Assembly: GCA_016871315.1 (NCBI GenBank)
Contig: VFZE01000055.1
Location: forward strand, 1-34,795
Length of the DNA: 34,795 nucleotides
Origin: Acidimicrobiia bacterium
GTDB taxonomy: Bacteria; Acidobacteriota; Terriglobia; Bryobacterales; Bryobacteraceae
Direction of reading: 5' to 3'
Shown: positions 1 through 9,652 of the stretch, piece after piece
Numbering within the stretch: position 1 is the stretch's first letter
Layout: each line of letters opens with the position of its first letter
Position numbers and translations under genes: made by a program
The notes under the pieces: generated by a model
Database searches by the model: none
What the model was told of the DNA's origin: nothing
Seen by the model: the letters and a program-made list of their open reading frames with translations, nothing else

Positions 1-1911
1 CTCCAGCCCCGCGAGCGGCATCAGTTACTAGCCGGATACAACGGCGAGCAACACAGCTATAGCGAATCAACGCTGGTAGCGCTGTTTGAGGAGCAAGCAG
101 CACGGACACCCGATCGAATCGCCCTGACCTGCGGCGGACAGCACCGCAGCTACCGGGAACTGAATGACCGGGCGAACCAACTGGCGAACCACCTGATCGC
201 GATGGGTGCGGGGCCGGAGGTGGTCGTCGGGATCTGCCTGGAACGATCACTCGAAATGATCGTGGCGCTATTGGGCGTACTGAAGGCCGGAGCAGCCTAT
301 CTGCCGATCGATCCGGAATACCCCGATGCGCGCATTCAGTCGATGGTGGCAGACGCCAAGCCCCTGTGCGTCATCACTTCCCAATGGCTCGCCGCTGCGA
401 GTGAAGCCATAACCAGCAACAACAGTGATAATCCGGCGTCTCGCTTACTCCCGGACAGTGCGGCTTACGTCATCTACACGTCCGGATCCACAGGAAAACC
501 CAAAGGCGTAGTCGTCACTCACCAGAACGCGGTGCGCCTGTTCGCGGCGACAAGAGACTGGTTTTCGTTCGATGAAACCGACGTCTGGACACTGTTCCAC
601 TCCTTCGCCTTCGACTTCTCCGTCTGGGAGATCTGGGGACCGCTCCTCCATGGTGGCCGCCTGGTCATCGTTCCCAAGTTAGTGTCCCGATCTCCGAAAG
701 AGTTCCTGGAATTACTGGCAGCTGAACAAGTCACGGTACTAAACCAAACTCCATCGGCGTTCTATCAACTCGTGCAGAGTTATGCCCAAAACACGGTGAA
801 CCTCGCATTGCGTTACATCGTATTCGGCGGAGAAGCTCTCGAGTTCAGTCGTCTCGAGGATTGGTACCGTCTGCAGACCGGGCCGGGCCCCCAGCTGATC
901 AACATGTACGGCATCACCGAGACAACGGTGCACGTGACTTATCAGCCGCTCGACACCGACTGGGCTCGCAGCGGCGCCGGAAGCCAGATCGGGTGCAACA
1001 TACCGGACCTGCGCATCTACGTATTGGACGAGAATTTGGAGCCCGCGCCAACTGGTGTCATCGGAGAAATGTACGTCGCCGGCGCAGGCCTGGCGCGCGG
1101 CTATCTACATGCACCCGCGCTGACGGCCGAGCGATTCGTTGCCGATCCACATGGCCCGGCCGGTACCCGCATGTACCGCACGGGCGACCTCGCGCGCCGC
1201 CAACGCGATGGCAATCTGGAGTACCTGGGGCGGATCGACCAGCAGGTCAAGATTCGCGGTTTCCGTATTGAACTCGGCGAAATCGAAGCGGCACTGCTCG
1301 CACAACCGGAAGTGGCACAGGCAGCCGTGATTGCCAAAGACTCAAGCCATGGCGGGAAGCGCCTGATCGCCTATGTTGTGCCCACCGTGGCCGCGTGGAT
1401 CGACGACGGAAGTCTGCGACACGCGATCTCCGGGCGCTTGCCGGACTACATGATCCCGTCAGCCATCGTCGTGATACCCGATCTTCCCTTGACCGTCCAC
1501 GGCAAACTGGATCGCCGCGCATTGCCGGAGCCGCAGGCAAAAGCGCACACAGCCCGCGTGGCACCGCGCGATTCCGACGAGGAGATCATCGTACGCATTT
1601 GGAGTGAGGTTCTGGAGATCCCCGAAGTCGGCATCACCGAAAACTTCTTCGAACTGGGCGGGCAGTCCTTGTTCGCGACCCAGGTCATCTCACGCATCAA
1701 CGACAGGTGCGGCGTTTCATTCGATCTCCGCGTTCTGTTCGAGCAACCCACCGTCCAGGGGTTATCCACTGCGGTGAAGACACAGCGGAGTGCGCCCGCG
1801 GCAGCGATTCCGTCGCCGCGGATTCGGCGTGCCAGGCGAACAAGCGGACAGATTTCGCTCCAGGCTGATGGCGAAATCGCCGGGGAGGTGCCGATTGGCG
1901 TCGGAAACTGA
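1..1911 (+). CDS. NRPS, 5'-truncated: A(Thr)-T module end
   Basis: The reading frame is open from the first base, so the gene begins upstream of the window; 636 residues are visible. It starts in the linker after a condensation domain, then has a complete adenylation domain (about residues 20-510) and a carrier (T) domain. The ATP-binding A3 motif YTSGSTG lies near residue 160. The T domain carries the phosphopantetheine serine at about residue 556 in LGGQSL, with Gln where His or Asp is usual. Pocket residues aligned by hand to GrsA read D-F-W-N-V-G-M-V-H, which differs by one conservative change from the classic threonine code DFWNIGMVH. The protein therefore most likely activates L-threonine and hands it to the next gene, whose start overlaps its stop by 17 bases. 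The tail after the T domain is a short Arg/Ala-rich linker with no further domain. NRPS assignment is certain; Thr specificity is likely. Confidence 0.96.
   Translation, partial: LQPRERHQLLAGYNGEQHSYSESTLVALFEEQAARTPDRIALTCGGQHRSYRELNDRANQLANHLIAMGAGPEVVVGICLERSLEMIVALLGVLKAGAAYLPIDPEYPDARIQSMVADAKPLCVITSQWLAAASEAITSNNSDNPASRLLPDSAAYVIYTSGSTGKPKGVVVTHQNAVRLFAATRDWFSFDETDVWTLFHSFAFDFSVWEIWGPLLHGGRLVIVPKLVSRSPKEFLELLAAEQVTVLNQTPSAFYQLVQSYAQNTVNLALRYIVFGGEALEFSRLEDWYRLQTGPGPQLINMYGITETTVHVTYQPLDTDWARSGAGSQIGCNIPDLRIYVLDENLEPAPTGVIGEMYVAGAGLARGYLHAPALTAERFVADPHGPAGTRMYRTGDLARRQRDGNLEYLGRIDQQVKIRGFRIELGEIEAALLAQPEVAQAAVIAKDSSHGGKRLIAYVVPTVAAWIDDGSLRHAISGRLPDYMIPSAIVVIPDLPLTVHGKLDRRALPEPQAKAHTARVAPRDSDEEIIVRIWSEVLEIPEVGITENFFELGGQSLFATQVISRINDRCGVSFDLRVLFEQPTVQGLSTAVKTQRSAPAAAIPSPRIRRARRTSGQISLQADGEIAGEVPIGVGN
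1882..1890 (+). promoter_or_regulatory. Shine-Dalgarno site deciding the TTG start of the second NRPS gene
   Basis: A GGGGAGG stretch lies inside the last codons of the first NRPS gene, six bases before a TTG codon at 1895. Other in-frame starts exist upstream (for example ATG 1868), but none has a comparable site, and the condensation domain begins only after 1925. The short overlap with the upstream stop suggests translational coupling. Confidence 0.65.
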
Positions 1912-4900
1912 GATCGTCCCCACTGTCTTCACCGGCTACTCCGCGCCTGCATCTCAGGCGCAGCGGCGACTCTGGTTTCTGGATCGATGGAATCCAGGCT
2001 CGCCGCTGTACAACATGCCCATCGCGGTCCGACTCCAGGGCGCGCTCCGCTTATCCGCTTTGGAATACGCCCTGCGGAACATCATCGCTCGGCACGATTC
2101 TCTGCGGACCATCTTCGGCATGCAGGACTCGATGCCGGTTCAGATCATCCGGCAGTCGTCACCGGTCGAGATTCCGCTGCGCCGGGTGAGCACGGGAAGC
2201 GAACTCAGGTCGTGTCTACGGGAAGAAGCCGCGACACCGTTTTCGCTCGCGAACGGCCCACTCTATCGCGCCGCACTCTTCCGTCTGTCGGATACGGAAC
2301 ACGTCTTTGCGCTGACTCTGCATCACATCATCGCGGATGGCTGGTCGATGGACATCCTGGTGCGCGAGTTCAACCTTTTCTATCGCGCCAGCATAGAGGG
2401 AAAACCCGCTGAGCTGGAAGAGCTTCCCATCCAGTTTTCCGATTTCGTTGACTGGCAGGAAGAACGCAATGCCAGCACGCAGACGGCAAAAGGGTTTACC
2501 GATTGGTGTGAGCATCTCCGCGATACTCCACAGATCCTGAACCTGCCAGCCGACTTACCCAGGCCGCTGCAGCAGAGCCATCGCGGCGCGTCGATCTTCC
2601 GCCACATACCACCAGACACCAGCAAGGCGCTGTACGCTCTAGCCTTGCGCGAACAGGCGACTTCGTCCATGTTGTTGCTGGCGCTTTTCCAGGTGTTGCT
2701 GTCCCGGTACTCGGGGCAGTCAGAATTCCTGATCGGCTATCCAGCGGCCGGAAGATCCGAACAGGACACCCAGAACCTGATCGGCTTCTTCGCCAACACG
2801 CTGGTACTCCGAGCAGACCTGACCGGAGCGCCAACGTTTCGAGAGCTACTCGGACGCGTCCGGGAAGAGTGTCTGGCGGCATTCGCGTGCGATTCTGTGC
2901 CGTTTGACCAGTTGGTGGATGCTCTGCAACCCGAGCGAGACACCAGTCGCACGCCCCTGTTTCAGGTCTACTTTACATACCAGTCGACACGTTCCCTAGC
3001 ACTGGCGCTTCCGGGGCTTACGGCCACGCTCCTCGACCCCGGACTCCACACGGCGAAGGCAGATCTGACACTGGCGGTCGAAGAGGCCGCCCTAGGAACA
3101 CAACTGCGCTGGGAGTACTGCACGGACGTCTTTTCTGAGGCAACCGTCAATGGCTTCGCCAACACCTTCGAGACGCTGTGCAGCGCACTCAGTAACGGCG
3201 AGAACTGGAGCCACTCCGTCGCCGCTTTGCCCTTGCTCACACCCGCAGAACGCGCTGCCATGGTGCGCCTGAGCAATCCTCGCAAGGACTTCCATGAAGA
3301 CGCCGGCACCGTGAACGACTGGTTCCAGCGCACCGTCGTCACCCATCCGACGCGCATCGCCATCACCGACGGTGCTAGGACGATGACGTACGCAGAACTG
3401 GACCGCAAAGCCACGGACGTGGCTCACGGTCTCACTCGAATCGGCGTTCGTCCGGAGACCCGAGTCGGCATCTGCCTGCCCCGGTCAGAAGACCTGATGG
3501 TCGCGATCCTCGGAGTTCTGAAAGCGGGTGGGGCCTATGTACCGATTGACCCATCGTATCCGGAAGCCCGCATCGCTTATATCCTCGAAGACAGCGGCGT
3601 CACCGCGGTGATTGCGACTCATGGATTCAAGACCCCAGCCAATATCGCAGTCCTGAATCTCGCCGAACTGGGGACGCCATGCCCGCAGGCCGAGGCCGGC
3701 AGTCCGTTACCGCAACCGGTGGCCGACAACGCCGCCTACGTCATCTACACGTCCGGATCCACGGGGCAGCCCAAGGGATGCGTCGTCACACATCGCAACA
3801 TCACGCGCCTGATGCTGGGAACGGAAGCGTGGTTCTCCTTCGGACCAAGCGATGTCTGGACGCTATTTCACTCCTTTGCCTTCGATTTTTCGGTCTGGGA
3901 AATCTGGGGCGCGCTGCTCTACGGCGGCCGACTCGTCATTATCCCCTTCGAGGTAAGCCGCTCCCCTGAGAACTTCCACTATGTACTGCAGTCGGAAGCC
4001 GTCACGGTCCTAAATCAGACGCCTTCCGCATTTCGCCAGTTGATGGCCGTAGACCTGGCCGCCAACCGGCGATTGCCCCTGCGTTACGTCATTTTCGGCG
4101 GGGAGGCATTGGAACTCGCGACGCTCGAGCCCTGGATCCAGCGCCGCGGTGACGAACAGCCACAACTCGTGAACATGTATGGAATCACCGAGACCACGGT
4201 TCATGTCACCTATCGAAGAATCCGACAATCGGATTTAAGCAGCGGAAGTCTCGTGGGGGAGGCAATACCGGACCTCGCGCTTCACGTCGTCGACGAACGG
4301 CTGGAGCCAGTTCCCTACGGTGTTCCGGGCGAGATCGTCGTCGGAGGCTCCGGTTTGGCGCGCTGCTATTTGGGCCGCCCAGGTCTGACGGCGCTCCGCT
4401 TCGTTGCCAATCCATTCGGTCCGGGGCGTCTGTACAGAAGCGGCGATCTGGCACGGCGTCTGCGCGATGGCGGACTGGAATATCTCGGCCGCCTCGATGA
4501 GCAGGTGAAGATTCGGGGCTTCCGCATTGAACTGGGTGAGATCGAGCGTGTATTGCTTCGTGCGCCCGGCATACGGGAGGCAGTTGTTCTAGCGAAACCC
4601 GACCCGGGCGGCGGTAAACGTCTTGTCGCTTACCTCACGACAGAATCGTCCGATGCCTTGCAGTCCACCATCGAACCTCGGGAATTCTGCAAGCGTTGGC
4701 TACCCGATTATATGGTCCCGGCGGCCTTCGTAGTCCTGCCGAGACTGCCGCTCACGAACAACGGGAAGATCGACAAACGCAGGTTGCCCGACGCACCCAA
4801 TGCTCAAGAACCGGCTGCCGGCTTCCAACCGCCGCAGAGTCCAGCCGAGATCGCCTTGGCGGAGATCTGGGCGAAGGTTCTCGGCGTTCCTCAAGTCGGA

Positions 4901-7900
4901 ATTGCAGACAACTTCTTCGCTCTCGGCGGCGACTCCATCCTCACCATTCAAGTGGTGACACTGGCGCGGAAAGCCGGCCTGCAGATCAGCCCCAAGGACA
5001 TCTTCGATCGCCAGACGCTGGGCGAATTAGCGGCGTGGGCCGAGCAATCGCGTGCAGAGATGGCACCGATCCCAGTTCCCCATGTAGCGTCCGATCATGC
5101 AGCGGCGCGGCTCGCACTGTCCCAAGCTCAAGTCGATGTGGAAGATCTGTACAAGGCCACTTCCATGCAGGTGGGCATGATCTTTCAGTCGCTCCTGGAA
5201 CCAGAGCGCAACGTCTACTTCGAGCAAGTGACAGGAGAACTGGAAGGCCCGCTGGTGCCGGAAGCGCTCCGCGCCGCTTGGCAAGGCTTGATGGACCGGC
5301 ATACGACTCTCCGCACCAGTTTTCTATGGCAGAACGGGGACGAACCGCTACAGGTCGTCCACCGCCATGTCGACGTGGTCTGGGAGGAGCAGGATTGGTC
5401 CTCCCGGCCGTCACTGGATCAAGAGCGCGCATGGACGAGCCTTTTGGCGGAAGATCGCGCACAAGGATTCGCCCTCGACAGGGCTCCTCTGTGGCGTGTC
5501 AAACTCGTCCGGACCGGCACAACGCGGTACCGATGGCTTTGGAGCCACTTCCATGGCCTATTGGATGGTTGGTGCCTGCCTCTCGTATTTGAGGATGTTC
5601 TGGCAGACTACGAGTTCCTCGCGCATGGCAAAGGCCATCGGCCTGCGACCGGGCCGCCGTATCGCCCTTACGTGGAATGGCTGGCAGCCCAGGATCGCGA
5701 CGCCGCGGAACGATACTGGTGCGATGCGTTAGCCACCTGGGATTCGTCACACACGCTCACTCCCGCCGCACCGGCGACGCTCCTGCCCGATGGCGAGTGC
5801 GAATCGTCATTCGATGGGGAGGAAAGCCAGACTATCCGGGCATGGGCGAAGGCGCAGTCCTTGACGCTCAACAACATCTTCCAGGGCGCATGGGCGTTGC
5901 TGCTATCTCGCCACGGCATGGGTGCCGACGTACTGTTTGGCGTCACTGTGTCGGGGCGGCCGGCGGAACTACCAGGAGTCGAAAGCATACTCGGCCTATT
6001 CATCAACACGCTCCCTCTGCGGATCGACGTTCCTCCGCACCGGCCCGCGGGCGATTGGCTGCAGAACCTACAGCGCACACAAGCCGCCATGCGGCAGTTT
6101 GAATTCTCCGCCTTGCCCGATATACAAAGCTGGATCGACGCACCCGGCGGCCAACCTCTATTCGAGACTATTCTGGTTTTCGAGAACTACCCCGGTGACG
6201 ACAAGCTCCGAACGGCCCAATCTTCCCTGCGCGTTGGCAGGATCCGGACCATTGAGCGCACCAACTATCTGCTGACCGCGGCCGTGCTGCCACACGATCA
6301 GATCACTCTCCGGCTGCACTTCGACGGCCGCCGTATTCGGGCAGAGTACGCCGCTCGTTTGCTCGAGGAATGGCAAAGGCTGGTCCTCAATCTCTGCCAG
6401 CAGCCGAAAACGCCGCTCCATGCAATCGCAAGCTTGAGCATTGCGGACCAGCAGCTTCTCCAGCAGTGGAGTCACACGCCGGCGTCGTTTGCTGACGAGC
6501 CCTGCGTGCACAAGCTGGTCTCCGCGCAGGCAGACCTGCATCCGGAAGCAGAGGCGCTGCTCGCACCAGGGCGCGTCATCAACTATCAGAAAATGATGGC
6601 CGGGGCGACGCAACTCGCCTGGCGACTGAGACATGCGGGCGTTGGTCCGGAAGCGCGTGTTGCTGTCTGTTTAGAGAAGTGTCCCGAGATGGTCATATCC
6701 TGGCTGGCCGTACTGCTCGCCGGTGCAGCGTTCGTTCCTCTGGATCCGCGATTCGCCGACTCCCGGATCACGGCCATCGTGAACGACGCACAGGCGTCCT
6801 TAGTCCTGCTGCATCAGGCAACCGCATGGGTCGAGGAGCGTCTGCAGACCCGAGTCATCCATGTTGATCAGCCCGACCCTTTACCGGCCACCGGCACGCT
6901 TCCCGACGTAGCTGCTGAAAACCTGGCTTACGTCATCCATACGTCGGGTTCCACAGGACGCCCGAAAGGAGTCATGCTGTCGCACCGCGGTCTGGCGAAC
7001 CTCGTCATGGCACAAGCTGCGGCTTGCCAGTTGCAACCCGGACGGCGCGGCATTCAATTCGCCTCGGCAAGCTTCGATGCCGCCGTCTCAGAAATCTTCA
7101 TGACACTCGTCGCCGGCGCCGCCATCTGGCTGGAGCCCCGCGAACACGTTCCCGACCCCACGGCGTTCGCAACACTGTTCCGCGACGCGCGCATTGACAA
7201 CGCCACCTTACCCCCGGTTCTCCTACAGGCCTTAGCTCCCGGCGATTTCCCCGGCCTCCGCACACTTCTAATCGCAGGCGAGGCAGCTTCCGAAGATCTC
7301 TATCGGCGCTGGTCGGAAGGCGGGCGCGTCGTCATCAACGCATATGGCCCCACAGAAATCACCGTCTGCGCCACGATGGAGGAGGTTGCTGAGGATCTCC
7401 ACCCCGTCACGCTCGGGCGTCCGCTGGCAAACCTGAGTGTCTTTGTCGTCGACTCCCAGATGGAGCTCGCGCCCCGTGGCGCCACGGGAGAAATCGTGGT
7501 CGCAGGCCCCGGTGTCGCGCGCGGCTACTTGAACCAACCTGGACTCACCGCCGAAAGCTTCGTGCCGGATGCCTTGTCCGGACAACCAGGCTCCCGCTTG
7601 TATCGCACGGGAGACCGCGGCCGCATCGCGGAGGATGGGCGTTTGGAATTCCTGGGCCGCATGGACCGCCAGGCGAAGATCCGAGGGCACCGTGTAGAAC
7701 CCGGCGAAGTGGAAGCAGCGCTGCGTCGCCAGGGAGCGGTCACCGATGCCATCGCGATCGTGAAGCACGATGCGGCGAACGCTTACCTGGCAGCATTCGT
7801 CCTCACGCATGCTGCCGTAACCACGAACGAACTCCTCGAGCATCTGCGGTCCAACCTGCCTGACTATCTGATTCCGCGCTCCGTGACAATCCTGCCGTCG

Positions 7901-9649
7901 TGGCCGGTAACCATATCCGGCAAGGTAGATCGGAAAGCTCTGCCCGACATAGAGCTGCCGAAGCCGCTATCCGACGCGCCCGATCCAGAGGAAACGGTAA
8001 GTCCGCTGGAGCAAAGGATCGCCGCCATTTGGGCGGATGTCTTCCGTCGCTCCCGAGTCGGATTGGACGAAAACTTCTTCGCCATCGGCGGTGACTCCAT
8101 TCTGTCTCTGCAGGTGATCGCGCGTGCGCACCAATCCGGCATCCGCATCACACCCAGACAGATCTTCCAGAACCCAACGGTACGACTGCTCGCCGGCGTC
8201 GCCGAAGTGATAGCAGAAGCCGCCACGGAACCAACCAAAGCATCGGGTCCCGCACCGCTGACTCCGATCCAGCACTGGTTCTTCGACCAAGATCACGCGG
8301 AGCCGCACCACTGGAATCAATCGCTCCTGCTCGAGTTGAGGGATCCGGCCATCAAGGATGTCCTGGAATCGGCGCTCGGTGCCGTCATAGAGACTCACAG
8401 CAGCTTCCGCCTGCGCTTCCAGCAGACCGCGGACGAAGGGTGGACGCAACACTACGCGCCGCAACCGGATCCCGTCGCCATTCCCGTTCATCCCGCTGCA
8501 CATATGTCCGAGGTAATCGCGTCCTTGCAGGCGAGCCTCGACTTAGCCTCCGGCCCACTCTGGCGAGCTGCTCTGTTCCCGGGAACGCCCGACCTGCTCT
8601 TCCTGACTGTGCATCATCTTGTGGTTGACGGCGTGTCCTGGCGGATTCTTGCCACCGACTTAGCCACAGCTTGCCAGCAACTCCGCCAAAAACAGCCGAT
8701 TGCTCTCCCGGCGCCATCCGCTCCTCTGGCACAGTGGGCCACCGCTCTGACCCGGCATGCCGATGTCTTATCCCGCACCTCCTCGGCGAGTTACTGGTTA
8801 CACGCTGGCGCCGTCAGCCATTGCCTGCCCTCCGACTTCCCCTTTGGCTCAGCGAGTAACACCATCGCCCTCTTGGACGTGGTGCGAGTTAGACTCGATG
8901 CAAACACCACCTCGCAACTGCTCCGGGATGCCAATGCCGCCTACAGAACAACAACAAATGAACTCCTGCTGACGGCCTTGGCGAAAACCCTTTCCGATTG
9001 GACTGGTCAATCGGAACACGTCGTCAACATGGAAGGTCATGGCCGTGAAGAGATTACTGCGCCAGTCGACATCAGCCACACCGTGGGCTGGTTCACTACC
9101 ATATTCCCCTTCCGCCTCACAGCGCCGCCAAAGGCGACTCACGAAGAACTACTGGTCTCGGTAAAAGAAGACTGGCGCGCCGTACCCGGCAAAGGAATGG
9201 ATTTCGGAATCCTCCGTTATCTGTCACCCGAATTAGATCTGCGACGAGAGCTTGCTGCGCAAACAGCACCACAGTTGAGCTTCAATTTCCTCGGCCAGAC
9301 GGACCAGACTCTGGATCCTGATGCGCCCTTTGCACTATCCCGCCGACCGGTCGGGTCCGGCCAAAGCCCACTGACAAGGAGGGTTCATTGGATCGACGTG
9401 GTCGCGATGGTCTCGGGAGGAGAGTTGCAGATGGAGTGGATGTTTGGCACGCAACTGCACCGCAAGACAACCGTCGAGCAATTGGCGACTGCTTTCCTGA
9501 AAAACCTCGAAGCCCTCGTCGAGCACTGCCTGCATCCGGATACCGGAGGGTACACACCATCCGACTTCCAACTCGCCGGATTAACGTTCGACGAACTGAA
9601 TGCCGTTTTTGAAGACCTTGCGGATCCTACGGACCCCGACCGGAAATAG
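1895..9649 (+). CDS. NRPS: C-A(Thr)-T-C-A(Phe/Tyr-like)-T-E
   Basis: Two-module synthetase of 2584 residues from the chosen TTG start; longer in-frame starts back to 1790 are possible but would place an Arg-rich stretch with no family match at the N-terminus. Order: C (residues ~12-450, HHIIADG at 143), A (~465-965), T (Ser1014 in LGGDSI), C (~1080-1515, His1220/Asp1224), A (~1535-2020), T (Ser2068 in IGGDSI), E (~2115-2570, HHLVVDG at 2240). It accepts the chain from the preceding protein, adds threonine and then a probably aromatic residue, and epimerises the latter to the D form. The C-terminal E domain implies handover to a D-accepting C domain, and the next gene starts with one. Only 3 bases separate its TAG from the next start. 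Family assignment is certain; the second substrate is inferred from the pocket only. Confidence 0.97.
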   Translation: MASETEIVPTVFTGYSAPASQAQRRLWFLDRWNPGSPLYNMPIAVRLQGALRLSALEYALRNIIARHDSLRTIFGMQDSMPVQIIRQSSPVEIPLRRVSTGSELRSCLREEAATPFSLANGPLYRAALFRLSDTEHVFALTLHHIIADGWSMDILVREFNLFYRASIEGKPAELEELPIQFSDFVDWQEERNASTQTAKGFTDWCEHLRDTPQILNLPADLPRPLQQSHRGASIFRHIPPDTSKALYALALREQATSSMLLLALFQVLLSRYSGQSEFLIGYPAAGRSEQDTQNLIGFFANTLVLRADLTGAPTFRELLGRVREECLAAFACDSVPFDQLVDALQPERDTSRTPLFQVYFTYQSTRSLALALPGLTATLLDPGLHTAKADLTLAVEEAALGTQLRWEYCTDVFSEATVNGFANTFETLCSALSNGENWSHSVAALPLLTPAERAAMVRLSNPRKDFHEDAGTVNDWFQRTVVTHPTRIAITDGARTMTYAELDRKATDVAHGLTRIGVRPETRVGICLPRSEDLMVAILGVLKAGGAYVPIDPSYPEARIAYILEDSGVTAVIATHGFKTPANIAVLNLAELGTPCPQAEAGSPLPQPVADNAAYVIYTSGSTGQPKGCVVTHRNITRLMLGTEAWFSFGPSDVWTLFHSFAFDFSVWEIWGALLYGGRLVIIPFEVSRSPENFHYVLQSEAVTVLNQTPSAFRQLMAVDLAANRRLPLRYVIFGGEALELATLEPWIQRRGDEQPQLVNMYGITETTVHVTYRRIRQSDLSSGSLVGEAIPDLALHVVDERLEPVPYGVPGEIVVGGSGLARCYLGRPGLTALRFVANPFGPGRLYRSGDLARRLRDGGLEYLGRLDEQVKIRGFRIELGEIERVLLRAPGIREAVVLAKPDPGGGKRLVAYLTTESSDALQSTIEPREFCKRWLPDYMVPAAFVVLPRLPLTNNGKIDKRRLPDAPNAQEPAAGFQPPQSPAEIALAEIWAKVLGVPQVGIADNFFALGGDSILTIQVVTLARKAGLQISPKDIFDRQTLGELAAWAEQSRAEMAPIPVPHVASDHAAARLALSQAQVDVEDLYKATSMQVGMIFQSLLEPERNVYFEQVTGELEGPLVPEALRAAWQGLMDRHTTLRTSFLWQNGDEPLQVVHRHVDVVWEEQDWSSRPSLDQERAWTSLLAEDRAQGFALDRAPLWRVKLVRTGTTRYRWLWSHFHGLLDGWCLPLVFEDVLADYEFLAHGKGHRPATGPPYRPYVEWLAAQDRDAAERYWCDALATWDSSHTLTPAAPATLLPDGECESSFDGEESQTIRAWAKAQSLTLNNIFQGAWALLLSRHGMGADVLFGVTVSGRPAELPGVESILGLFINTLPLRIDVPPHRPAGDWLQNLQRTQAAMRQFEFSALPDIQSWIDAPGGQPLFETILVFENYPGDDKLRTAQSSLRVGRIRTIERTNYLLTAAVLPHDQITLRLHFDGRRIRAEYAARLLEEWQRLVLNLCQQPKTPLHAIASLSIADQQLLQQWSHTPASFADEPCVHKLVSAQADLHPEAEALLAPGRVINYQKMMAGATQLAWRLRHAGVGPEARVAVCLEKCPEMVISWLAVLLAGAAFVPLDPRFADSRITAIVNDAQASLVLLHQATAWVEERLQTRVIHVDQPDPLPATGTLPDVAAENLAYVIHTSGSTGRPKGVMLSHRGLANLVMAQAAACQLQPGRRGIQFASASFDAAVSEIFMTLVAGAAIWLEPREHVPDPTAFATLFRDARIDNATLPPVLLQALAPGDFPGLRTLLIAGEAASEDLYRRWSEGGRVVINAYGPTEITVCATMEEVAEDLHPVTLGRPLANLSVFVVDSQMELAPRGATGEIVVAGPGVARGYLNQPGLTAESFVPDALSGQPGSRLYRTGDRGRIAEDGRLEFLGRMDRQAKIRGHRVEPGEVEAALRRQGAVTDAIAIVKHDAANAYLAAFVLTHAAVTTNELLEHLRSNLPDYLIPRSVTILPSWPVTISGKVDRKALPDIELPKPLSDAPDPEETVSPLEQRIAAIWADVFRRSRVGLDENFFAIGGDSILSLQVIARAHQSGIRITPRQIFQNPTVRLLAGVAEVIAEAATEPTKASGPAPLTPIQHWFFDQDHAEPHHWNQSLLLELRDPAIKDVLESALGAVIETHSSFRLRFQQTADEGWTQHYAPQPDPVAIPVHPAAHMSEVIASLQASLDLASGPLWRAALFPGTPDLLFLTVHHLVVDGVSWRILATDLATACQQLRQKQPIALPAPSAPLAQWATALTRHADVLSRTSSASYWLHAGAVSHCLPSDFPFGSASNTIALLDVVRVRLDANTTSQLLRDANAAYRTTTNELLLTALAKTLSDWTGQSEHVVNMEGHGREEITAPVDISHTVGWFTTIFPFRLTAPPKATHEELLVSVKEDWRAVPGKGMDFGILRYLSPELDLRRELAAQTAPQLSFNFLGQTDQTLDPDAPFALSRRPVGSGQSPLTRRVHWIDVVAMVSGGELQMEWMFGTQLHRKTTVEQLATAFLKNLEALVEHCLHPDTGGYTPSDFQLAGLTFDELNAVFEDLADPTDPDRK
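1925..5060 (+). other. NRPS module: LCL-type C, A(Thr), T
   Basis: The C domain opens with an SQAQRRLWFL-type C1 motif and has HHIIADGWS, the pattern of condensation domains that accept an L-configured donor. The A domain pocket reads D-F-W-N-I-G-M-V-H, an exact match to the threonine code. The T domain has Ser1014 in LGGDSI. No epimerase follows, so the threonine would be L unless it is inverted elsewhere. Confidence 0.85.
5130..9640 (+). other. NRPS module: C, A(Phe/Tyr-like), T, E
   Basis: The C domain starts with a VEDLYKATSMQ-type motif, and its active-site motif reads F-H-G-L-L-D-G: the first His of HHxxxDG is Phe, while the second (catalytic) His1220 and Asp1224 are kept. The A pocket reads D-A-S-T-L-A-A-V-C, close to the GrsA phenylalanine code DAWTIAAIC but with Trp239 replaced by Ser. 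That leaves room for a larger ring, so Tyr is a good candidate. The E domain shows HHLVVDGVSW, an EGHGRE motif and a FNFLGQ motif, so it looks active and the residue should be D. Confidence 0.75.
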
Positions 9650-9652
9650 TCA

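Noticed and set aside
1790-1894. N-terminal extension of the second NRPS protein from 1790.
   Set aside because: The added residues are Arg-rich out-of-frame readthrough of the upstream gene's 3' end. The TTG at 1895 has a far better Shine-Dalgarno site and begins just before the C domain.
8240-9600. The domain at the end of the second NRPS protein as another condensation domain.
   Set aside because: Its HHLVVDGVSW, EGHGRE and FNFLGQ motifs are those of epimerisation domains. The same reasoning applies to 15950-17250.
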